Part shown: one piece after another, positions 47,101-59,300 of the stretch
Layout of the letters: every line of letters begins with the position of its first letter
Position numbering within the stretch: position 1 is the first letter of the stretch
Source of the DNA: Margaritifera margaritifera
Taxonomy: Eukaryota > Mollusca > Bivalvia > Unionida > Margaritiferidae
Length of the DNA: 64,000 bases
NCBI GenBank assembly: GCA_029931535.1
Contig: JAQPZY010000964.1
Span: 62,001-126,000 of the forward strand
Reading direction: 5' to 3'
Made by a program: the position numbers and the translations under genes
The notes under the pieces: model-generated
What the model saw: the letters and a program-made list of their open reading frames with translations, nothing else
What the model was told of the DNA's origin: nothing
Databases searched by the model: none

Positions 47101-50100
47101 GAGTTATACTAGTTAAATGCAAAGTATTATACTGAACAGTTGGCGAGTTATACTAGTTAAATGCAAAGTATTATACTGACCGGTTGGTGAGTTAGACTAG
47201 TTAAATGCAAAGTATTATACTGCACGGTTGGCGAGTTAGATTAGTTAAATGCAAAGTATTATACTGCACGGTTGGCGAGTTATCTTAGTTAAATGCAAAG
47301 TATTATATTGCACGGTTGGTGAGTTAGACTAGTTAAATGCAAAGTATTATACTGCATGGTTGGCGAGTTATCTTAGTTAAATGCAAAGTATTATACTGCA
47401 TGGTTGGCGAGTTATCTTAGTTAAATGCAAAGTATTATACTGCACGGTTGGCGAGTTATCTTAGTTAAATGCAAAGTATTATACTGCACTGTTGGTGAGT
47501 TAGACTAGTTCAATGCAAAGTATTATACTGAACGGTTGGCGAGTTAGACTAGTTCAATGCAAATGATTATACTGCACAGTTGGCGAGTTAGACTAGTTCA
47601 ATGCAAATGATTATACTGCACGGTTGGCGAGTTAGACTAGTTCAATGCAAATGATTATACTGCACGGTTGGCGAGTTAGACTAGTTCAATGCAAATGATT
47701 ATACTGCACGGTTGGCGAGTTAGACTAGTTCAATGCAAATGATTATACTGCACGGTTGGCGAGTTAGACTAGTTCAATGCAAATGATTATACTGCACGGT
47801 TGGCGAGTTAGACTAGTTCAATGCAAATGATTATACTGCACGGTTGGCGAGTTATACTAGTTAAATGCAAAGTATTATACTGAACGGTTGGCGAGTTATA
47901 CTAGTTAAATGCAAAGTATTATACTGAACAGTTGGCGAGTTATACTAGTTAAATGCAAAGTATTATACTGAATGGTTGGTGAGTTATACTAGTTAAATGC
48001 AAAGTATTATACTGAACAGTTGGCGAGTTATACTAGTTAAATGCAAAGTATTATACTGAACGGTTGGCAAGTTATACTAGTTAAATGCAAAGTATTATAT
48101 TGAACGGTTGGTGAGTTATACTAATTAAATGCAAAGTATTATATTGAACGGTTGGTGAGTTATACTAGTTAAATGCAAAGTATTATACTGAACAGTTGGC
48201 GAGTTATACTAGTTAAATGCAAAGTATTATATTGAACGGTTGGTGAGTTAGATTAGTTAAATGCAAAGTATTATACTGACCGGTTGGTGAGTTAGACTAG
48301 TTAAATGCAAAGTATTATACTGAACGTTGGCGGGTTAGACTAGTTAAATGCAAAGTATTATATTGCACGGTTGGCGAGTTAGATTAGTTCAATGCAAAGT
48401 ATTATACTGCACGGTTGGCGAGTTATCTTAGTTAAATGCAAAGTATTATACTGAATGGTTGGCGAGTTATACTAATTAAATGCAAAGTATTATACTGAAC
48501 AGTTGGCGAGTTATACTAGTTAAATGCAAAGTATTATACTGAACGGTTGGCGAGTTATACTAGTTAAATGCAAAGTATTATACTGAACGGTTGGCAAGTT
48601 ATACTAGTTAAATGCAAAGTATTATATTGAACGGTTGGTGAGTTATACTAATTAAATGCAAAGTATTATATTGAACGGTTGGTGAGTTATACTAGTTAAA
48701 TGCAAAGTATTATATTGAATGGTTGGTGAGTTAGACTAGTTAAATGCAAAGTATTATATTGAACGGTTGGTGAGTTATACTAGTTAAATGCAAAGTATTA
48801 TATTGAATGGTTGGTGAGTTATACTAGTTAAATGCAAAGTATTATACTGAACAGTTGGCGAGTTATACTAGTTAAATGCAAAGTATTATATTGAACGGTT
48901 GGTGAGTTATACTAGTTAAATGCAAAGTATTATATTGAACGGTTGGTGAGTTATACTAGTTAAATGCAAAGTATTATACTGAACAGTTGGCGAGTTATAC
49001 TAGTTAAATGCAAAGTATTATATTGAACGGTTGGTGAGTTAGATTAGTTAAATGCAAAGTATTATACTGACCGGTTGGTGAGTTAGACTAGTTAAATGCA
49101 AAGTATTATACTGAACGTTGGCGGGTTAGACTAGTTAAATGCAAAGTATTATATTGCACGGTTGGCAAGTTAGATTAGTTAAATGCAAAGTATTATACTG
49201 CACGGTTGGTGAGTTATACTAGTTAAATGCAAAGTATTATATTGAACGGTTGGTGAGTTATACTAATTAAATGCAAAGTATTATATTGAACGGTTGGCGA
49301 GTTATACTAGTTAAATGCAAAGTATTATACTGAACAGTTGGCAAGTTATACTAGTTAAATGCAAAGTATTATACTGAACGGTTGGTGAGTTATACTAATT
49401 AAATGCAAAGTATTATATTGAACGGTTGGCGAGTTATACTAGTTAAATGCAAAGTATTATACTGAAGAGTTGGCGAGTTATACTAGTTAAATGCAAAGTA
49501 TTATACTGAAGAGTTGGCGAGTTATACTAGTTAAATGCAAAGTATTATACTGAACGGTTGGCGAGTTATACTAGTTAAATGCAAAGTATTATACTGAACG
49601 GTTGGCAAGTTATACTAGTTAAATGCAAAGTATTATATTGAACGGTTGGTGAGTTATACTAATTAAATGCAAAGTATTATATTGAACGGTTGGTGAGTTA
49701 TACTAGTTAAATGCAAAGTATTATATTTAACGGTTGGTGAGTTATACTAGTTTCATGTGAACGCACTTATGTAGATACAATTTTTTAAAAAAAAGGGTTA
49801 TAACTCTCTAAAAAACATGGAGGAAAACTTTTACAATTATTTTCAGTTTTTTCAATAAATGTTTCACAACATTATGTATTTTTTTATTATAAATTAAGAA
49901 GTAGATGAGACTGAGTGTGAAAATTTAGTAAGAGTGTTCCTCTTACTGATGCAGGGTTATCTTTTGTCTTTTTCTTAGTTATTTTCTTCAACTTCACTGG
50001 CTTCACAGTCCAGTCCAAGTCCCACAACCAGGGGTCATTTTTGTACCTTCAATCAGAGTAAACAAAGTAAATATATTTATTTCTTTCAATATTTTGAATG

Positions 50101-50314
50101 ATTTGGGATCAGGCAACAGACTAGGCATTTAAACACCTTACGATTACCCATGCCACAAGAACAATGACAGTAGATTGTAATATTTCAATCTCAAATAATA
50201 ACAGAACTCTAAACATTTAAAACATATACATAATAATACACAACATTCTTAACTTGATAATTCATTATGCTATTATATCAATCAACATTTGATACAATCA
50301 TGACATACGTTACT

Positions 50315-50385
<71 letters not shown>

Positions 50386-53300
50386 CTGAAAAATTAAATC
50401 TGTACACAAACAAAGTGCTTTACTACATTTTAATGAACTAAAGTTGCTTACACTAAGGTTCTGTAAATTTAAAAAAAATTGTTCCTTCACCTACCAATTT
50501 AAATCTGTATAAATTTTTGAACTATTGCACAAAATACATCGTATTTAATCTTAAAATATCAACAATCAACAGCAAAAACAATTTTAAAAATATACATATT
50601 CTTAATGTACAATTTTGGATGGAATTTTATTTCAATCCTTTCTGTCATTCTTAATCAAATAAGATATGGAAATCCAGTTACCAGTTTTGCAAAACATCTC
50701 AAAATTTCTTCCACAAATTTAGATTTGTGAATATCTTTCTTATTGCTTGGCTAGTAAAAAATAATTATTTTTACAAAACATTCAGCAGGCAGAATGTATT
50801 AAATAAAGGTATAAAGTCTCAAACTTTCCTTGAAGGACTCCTACCTTATCTCAGAGCAAATTTTAAGGATATCCTCAAATCTGAGGAATTCCTCAACTAT
50901 TTTTTCAAGAATAAAAATGTTTCCATCTGTTAATTTTTAAAACTTAAAGGTGATTTTGCATCCTTTCCATTATCTATACCTGACAAAAATACTGATATTG
51001 TATGAAGTACATTAAGCAAGATAATGTAAAATCCTAATTTAGGATACACTGAGAATTTTAGCAAAACGGTCCATGTCTCTCCCTACAAAAATTCTAAGTC
51101 AAGAGGGGTAATCAATCCATCACATGCTGAGATAGAAAGCTGAGAATTTAATTCAATGTTGACATTCAAGACATTATGCTTGGTAAAATTTGATCCAAAC
51201 CTATTGACTCAAGAGCTGTTCTTAAGGTATTAAGTTGAAATGAAAAATCAAATATACATACATACATACATACATACATATGGATGGATGGACAGAAGGA
51301 TGGACGAAGTTAACACTATCTGCCCTCCTGATGATAAATGGAAGGGTCATACAAAATGGCATTGTGCTATAGTAAGATGGCAGTTAAGTAAGACTCTTTA
51401 TAGAGGGACAACATGGTGCTGATTGGCAGTGGGCAGAACTGATAGAGTACAACCATAAGTGTGGGGGGGAGGGGGGGAGAGGACAATCCTTGCTTTGTAT
51501 GAAAATCTGTCAGCTAGCCCCCAACAAGCATATGGAATGTTTTTTATTCTCTCTATCCATCTATTTTGTAACCGACAGAAAATTATAATAGCATCATAAC
51601 TTGGAATAATCTTTTGGCATATGAAAGGGGAAAATCTTAAAGAAACAAGACACCAGAAATGAAAATATCCAACATAAACACATGAGAGCTGATAAAGAAA
51701 TGGTATTGTGGAGGTTACATATGATTTCATGTATATAAACCTCAAGGATTTTTGTTTCTTTGGAAATTATGCCATGCAGTTCTACTGCCTTAAACTCACA
51801 CCATGCAGTTCTACTGCCTCAAATTTACGCCATGCAGTTCTACTGCCTCAAAATTATGCCATGCAGTTATACTGCCTCAAAATTTCGACATGCAGTTATA
51901 CTGCCTCAAACTTATGCCATGCAGTTCTACTGCCTCAAAATTATGCCATGCAGTTCTAGTGCCTCAAACTTATGTCATGCAGTTCTAGTGCCTCAAACTT
52001 ATGCCACGCAGTTATACTGCCTCAAAATTATGCCATGCACTTCTACTGCCTCAAACTTATACCATTGAGTTCTACTGCCTCAAAATTATGCCATGTTGTT
52101 CTACTGCCTCAAACTTAAACGGCAAAATGCAAAGCTGATTCAATGCTATTTCAAGTTTGTTTTTTGAACAATAATAAAAAATGAACATATTAACATATAA
52201 TGAAAAAGTTCAGTTTTTCCACAATTATCATACATAATGAGATTTGTGTTATGTAAAACATGTATATCCCCACTGCAGACCAAAACACATAAGCACAAAA
52301 AGATCAAAATATGCTGAAAAATTTGAATAATTGCTACATTGGCCTGAAAATCTAATGTGGTCATTTCCATATAAATACAAATATGCATACCAAATTTAAG
52401 TTGTGTGCCTCAAGTGGGTGTTTGCTTAATCATGCCAACAAGGTTTTTGTCAGAAATGAACAAAAAGTTTAAAAATGTGTTACAGAAAATTGTAACTGAT
52501 GCTACACACAGTAATGGCTTGAAAATTACGTAAAGTATGGTAAATAATATTTAATTTGTCTACACTGAGTTGTTTTTGTGCAACCTTGGTACTAAGCTTC
52601 TTAGGACAGACAGACATACAGATGGACATGACCAAATCAAGATGTCCCTGCTGCAAGCATTGGGTGGGGAAGGGAGGGGGGAATAAAAAGGCTCAAAGTC
52701 TGTGGTGAAATAATCTTTCATTTGCACAAGATTGGTGCCAATAATGCTTGATTTTATAAATTAGCAAATCTTTTGGCATTCTATTTAAAAATCTTCAATA
52801 TATGAGACTCCTAAAAGAACTAACTTGTACAGTACCCCTTTCTTTATAATGTTGTTCAAGGAAGCCATAAAAGTGACCATCAGTATAAGTGAGGTTACCT
52901 TATACTGAGAGATGTTCCATCAATGTCATAACAGTGCAAAAAAAAAACAAAAAAAAAACAAGTGTATTTAATACAATAAAACAACATTTTATATTTAGTA
53001 TTCAACAGCTAAGAAGTAAACTCAAGTGAAACAAATTAACTAGCAGTAATAAAACAAAATGCTATCCATTATCATAACCCTGTTATAATAGGTGCAGCAG
53101 TATACTGAGGGGAATTATAGTGAGTGACCACTTTGATCAGATCCAATATCATACCCATGTTATAAGAGGTGCAGCAGTATCCTGGGGGACTTTATAGCAA
53201 GGGACCAATTTGTTGAATCCATTACAATACCCAAATTATAAGAGATGCAGCAGTATACTGAGGGGCTTTATAGTGCGGGACTACTGTACATACTCTTGAA

Positions 53301-56300
53301 ACAGGTTTATTTTACATTACTTGTACAACAAGTTCAAACAACTAGTACGATGTACTCTTGAAGCTGATGTGTTGGTATAAATTGGTCTCTGAGTTAACTG
53401 AGAACCTAAGGAAACAAATGGCCCCAAATGGTAGACCACATATCATTGGATGCAATGAAACCAAGGCCTGAACCTGAGCCGACACTACACTGAGACATAC
53501 TCTTTACTCTCAAGCAGCTGACAGGCATCGTTGGCCAGTCCCATCAGGAGGAGTTTAGACTCCCTCTGTAGATCTTCATATGTGGCATTAGACTGTTCAA
53601 TGTAGCGCTCCCAGTTCCGGTTGATGGGGAGATAACCCATACCCAACTCTAACATACCAGCTAATGTCACAGGGTGGGGAAATCTAAACAGGAGAAACGA
53701 GAAAATACTGAAAGATTATCTAAGGCACCTAAATGTACATTATGTTTGATGATATCTTAAAATTCTACCAAAGTTCATAAAAAATATTGAGTTTATACCT
53801 GTCCTTACATGAAATTTATCTTTAAAGAGGCAATATTTTGCGAACATTAAGGAACAAAAATCACTACTACCATTATATGCTCAAAGATATGTTAATCCAT
53901 GTATAATCCAATCCACTGATTAAATATGCAACAATAATGATTTTGCTATGACACTTTTTTAAGTCAAGGTGAATTTTAGCATGAAATTTGCCAGCATAAT
54001 AGGTAGCAGCACTAGTATAATTTATATAGATGCTGCAGCTGTAAATCAATTACCGTATATACTAGCTTATAAGTCGAGGCTGCTTTCCCAGTGTTTTACT
54101 TTGATTTGTCTAGTAAGAGCACATTTAGTTCTCGATTCACTCTTATTATCAATCACTATCTTCACTGTTGTACAAAATAGCCATCTTTTAGTTAGATCTT
54201 TTTTGTATTTTTTGGCTCATAAGATGATCCCATAACTGTATGATTTAATTTACATTTTTAAAACAAATCAACTCAATATATAATCAAGTATAAGCTTTAA
54301 AATGTTGGCTGAACAAAACATGCCTTTTGTAACTTCCAGGTATAAAGTGAAAATTCTTAAGTAAATATATAAAAGTTGAAATGCTTTGGAAATGCAGGAA
54401 CCAGGGATTATTTATCATGTTTGCATTTGTGAATGCAGGGACCATGTATTATTTATCAGGTTTGAATTTGGGAATGCAGGGATCAGGTATTATTTATCGG
54501 GTGTGCATCACAGAATGCAGGGACCAAGTATTATTTGTCAGGTGTGCATTTGGGAATGCAGGGACCAAGTATTATTTATCAGGTGTGCATTTGGGAATGC
54601 AGGGACCATGTATTATTTATCAGGTTTGCATTTGGGAATGCAGGGACCAGGTATTATTTATCAGGTTTGCATTTGGAAATGCAGGGACCAGGTATTATTT
54701 ATCAGGTGAGCATTTGGGAATGCAGGGACCAGGTATTATTTATCAGGTGAGCATTTGGGAATGCAGGGACCAGGTATTATTTATCAGGTTTGCATTAGGG
54801 AATGCAGGGACCAGGTATTATTTATCAGGTTTGCATTTGGAAATGCAGGGACCAGTTATTAATTATCAGGTTTGCATTTTATTCACATAATCATAAAGAT
54901 AACTACAGACATTCTGATTAAAACATTATACTTTAATACTGACATTATGGACATTATAAATGAATAATTATTTTGATATGATACATGCATATTTCCTTTT
55001 ACCTAGAAAATCTTTATCATCTTCCATAATGGGAAAATAGCTGCTAATGGGATAATTGATAATTCAAGGCAGTTCCATTTCAACATACATAGTACCCAGG
55101 GAAGGCAGTTTTTAACAAATATATGCCAGGGTACTCTGATTATTCAAAGAGTTCATATGACAGTAATACCATATTCTAAATTACATCTATGAATGACTAC
55201 TCCACATTGAAAGTGCCTTCCCTGGGTCCCAAGAATATGAAAAAACTTTGTGGTTTCATTTTTATTCAAAGTTGATCAAGGATTATCCATGTAGATACAT
55301 ATGTATTTTACACATGAATTGTGGATGATAGACATCACAGAAATATGTTCCTGGAATACAATTTTCTTATTAGCCTGATCTAATTTAGCAGGATGGTCTC
55401 ATTCTACTTAAACTTGCAAGACTGCATCCAATAATGCCCATGAAACTGACCCAAATGCAAGGCATAAAATACAGATCACAGTGGTCTAATATTGGTAGGT
55501 GATACTGCTGTCACCAAGATGAATTCATAGAAAAAACTGCATGATTCTGCAGCCAATAATGCCAAAATAAGCTGGCCTAAACTTAAGCAAGGTGTGACAG
55601 AGAACCAACAGAAGGATAAAGGACATATTAAACACTATATGCCCCTTCAAGATCTGTGGCATGGTGTAACAACAGCTTATTTTTTCATTACCTTTCATTA
55701 AATTCTGGCCACAGAGACCTGAAAACTTCTAATGTTGCCTGTACATCACCTGAACAGTAGTTCATCAGTTGCTGCAAAATTAAAAAAGATTAAATGTATT
55801 TTTGTACTCAGTGTGCTTTCTTAAATTGCAGAATACACAAAGCAGGTCACATTTACCTCATTTAAATACTGATAAAAGATTACAAAAAATTAACTTAGAG
55901 AAAAAAGAATATTTCTTTTAAACAAACACTATATTAGGTAATGATTTCCAAGGACCTTTTAAGGACTTTCAAAGACTTGTTTAGCTATTTCCAAGGACCT
56001 CATTTATACCAAGATATGAGGCATCAATACTCTTTTTCTTCTGTTTTTTTACATACTATTAAAACATCTTATGGATCAATGTACTTGTTTTATATGACTT
56101 GGTTCTAATTAACACATATTAAGAACCTGTGTTTGTAACAATCAATGTGACTAATGAATATGACTGCCATATTATTTTTTTTAATTATGCCCATGTTAAT
56201 TGACCTTCCTCTAAAAGTTCAAGCACTTTCAAGCACCTTTTAACAAACACAGTAATTTTCAAGCACATTCAAGGACTTGATTTTGCTATCTTAAAATTCA

Positions 56301-59300
56301 AGCAATTTCAAGGCCTTACATTTTGCAATCTTACAATTCAAGCACTTTCAAGGTTTGCAAGGACCAATGTGAACCCTGTATATCCTTCCTAGTCTCTTTA
56401 GAAACATTGGAAGATTTGTGATAAAAGCTTCTTGATTATGGCACTTAAACATGATGGTTTTAATAAACACATGACCATTTAGAGGATGCAAGATGAACTG
56501 CAATACTATAACAGCAGGAACTTGGTTATCCAAATCTTCAATTTTTTTTTTCCTGAATTGTCCATCCATCTTAGCCAATATGATGTCCCCTAAACATTTT
56601 GACAGGGTTGATTATCCAAATTCCCAAGAACCATTTCCTTCATTAATGTGGATTATCTGTAGTTGCAATAAAAAAAAAAACTTGTGTTGATTTTCAAATT
56701 AGTTTTTGCATACCATATATACTTGCAAATAATTTAGGTCCAAATACAAAACATAGACCCTGATCTGCTGTCGAATAATGCGCCGGCAGATCAGGGTCTA
56801 TGTTGTTTGTTCTACTGATTAGTCCTTACAAACTGCATAGACCCAGATCTGCAGGCACATTAAATTTCTCTAAGAAAAGCTGAAGTACCCTTCTGATTAA
56901 AATGAATGGCATCGATGTGATAGTACTTGCATAATACACCACCATCAACACCGAGTAATGCATAATTATGGTTGATGAAGAGCAGCCCAAAATTTGCTCA
57001 CATGATCAGGACAAGTGAGTTAACTCTGTACACATCACCATGTGGTGGTTATCCAGATATAACCAGATTTGTGTCATGGTTGTAGTATGCCTGCACTAAA
57101 TGAAATAAACTTTCAAAGTCTTCAAAATAAACTTTCAAATATAGGTTTATGAGCATCAATAACACAATAGTCATGTGATAAATTAATGTCTTACTTTAAC
57201 AGAAATCCTACCTGAACCTTACATCTGCCTTCAGTAATAAAAACATCAAGGCCAAGGCCTGAATGTCATGGCATCTGTTTAAGCATTGATGTAAAATGTG
57301 TGACCTTGAGCCCAAGTTCAAAAAGTTAAGTGAGTGAAATCCATCAAGGGATTTAGGAAATGTAAGTAACTGAAAAACAGTGAACCAAAACCGTAATGCA
57401 AAATTTCTATTACAATGACCTTGACCCAAGGTCAAAATTGCAAGCAAGTGTCACAGAACGAATGGTCTGAGCTCATAATGATTTATCACATGTAATGAAC
57501 ATAATCCATCAAGGGCTTTAGTAAATATAAACAAAACTTCAACAAAAATCTTTACACCAACTGTATGCAACTGTAACCATGACACCAAGCTCAAAGGGGA
57601 GAACAAGCATGTTGGGGAATGAATTGTCTTAGCTTCATAACAATTTATGCCAAGTATGATGAGAATCTATTAAGGGGTTTAGGAAATAAATGCAAATGAA
57701 AACTTTAACGTAAACCTTAACAAACTGTTGATGACCACAGTGCCGCTGCCACTCCTGGAAATGTGACTGTTATGTCTTGCTTTCCCACTAATGTGGGTTT
57801 GACAAAAAATGAACTCATAAGCTTTCAAAATTGTACACTGCTAAATGCTAATCTTTGTACTATGTATGTGTCTAGAATGGATCCTGAATTGTTTATTTAC
57901 TGTACCTGGAACTGGTCCCTAACATCCTTCATGGTGCCCTCCATAAATACTTTCCTCTCTTCTTTGCTGATAGCATCCCTGCCTGTGTGAAGCTGGTACA
58001 CATCACTCAAGTTGTTCATACCACTCACCTCCTTCCATTCCTCACCCTGTGGTTTAGAACACAAGTTTATTTACTGTGATAAAAAAATCCACTCATCCAC
58101 TTGTCTAGGCATGTGTTGAGTGGATGAGGATGACCATTTTTTCTTCTACACAAACAGCAAGTAAGAGCTACTTACATAGCTCGCCATGACAAATTCCCCC
58201 TTCAACTTTTGTTATTACATATCTCCCCTCAAAACATCCCTAAAAGTTTTTGCAATTTTAGTTTTATATTTTTAGAACGTTTAATTGGCACTGTAGCCAG
58301 TATTTTGCTGATGTGTTATTCAACTATATACATACATATATACATATCATCTCCATCTTCCCTTCCAGACTGTCACCTAGGGTACATAATCCAAAATTTG
58401 TGACATACAGTATGTATCCTCTTGATATGAAAACTACATGTGTAAAGTCTGGTCCACACATATTCAAAAATATTACTATCATTGCATTTTTTAAAAACAT
58501 TTATGTTTCTGCCCCTTCTGAAGATCTCATAAGGGACAGACCCCCAAATTATACCTATTTAACTGATAGAATCCACATGGGGAACCCATTTCCCAATTTT
58601 GGTGACTTTCCACCCAGCTGTTTATGAAGAGACCAAGTTATAGAGTTATAGATGAATGGATCAACAGACAGAGGGTATCAAAATATCCCCTTGATAAAGT
58701 GTGAGGAAAAAAACTATAGACACATCGTGTCCAAAAGGACATCTAGCAAATTCTCAAATTTAGTGTACAGTCAGTACTGTAAATGGCTCAGATGTTGGCA
58801 CAGAATGCTCTATCGGATGGAGGAAGCCAGAAAATGCTGGAAAAATCCAGCACTCTTGGATTGAATACTCATATAATACATGCCGCAATTGTGGATCAAA
58901 CCAGAGAATAAAAAGTAGTGCAATAAAATGTGTAACAACTGCCCTACCCAAGTACCCTGCAGTGCAACAAAATGTGTAACAACTGCTCTACCCAGGTGTC
59001 CTGCAGTGCAATAAAATGTGCAACAAATGCCCTACCCAGATGTCCTGCAGTGCAAAATAATGCATCACAACTGCCCTACCCTGCTCTACCTAGGTGCCCT
59101 ACAGTGCAATAAAATGTGTAACAAGTGCCATACCCAGATGTCTTGCATTCCAATAATTGTGTTACACCTGCCCAAATCAAGTGTCCTGCAGTGCAATAAA
59201 TTGTATAACAACTCCCCTTCCCAGGTGTCCGGCAGTGCTATAAAATATGCAACAACTGCCCTACCCAGATGTCCTGCAGTGCAAATAAATGCATCACAAC

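Larger units (their letters stand above)
50047..53500 (-). other. POLG intron between exons 4 and 5
   Basis: Contains a (TA)n tract (50315-50379), plain AT-rich DNA (50380-51240), a short CATA repeat (51255-51281), a G-rich run (51463-51482), a 29-bp array (51768-52116), quiet sequence (52120-52830) and a dispersed repeat with 66-76-bp units (52840-53290). Confidence 0.8.

Noticed and set aside
45331..49752. Possible CRISPR array (direct repeats of 37-50 bases)
   Set aside because: The repeats are head-to-tail without unique spacers, there are no cas genes, and the DNA is from an animal intron.
54381..54890. 169-codon + strand open frame
   Set aside because: It runs through a 41-bp tandem repeat in which all three + phases stay open; it is a repeat artefact with no protein-like composition.
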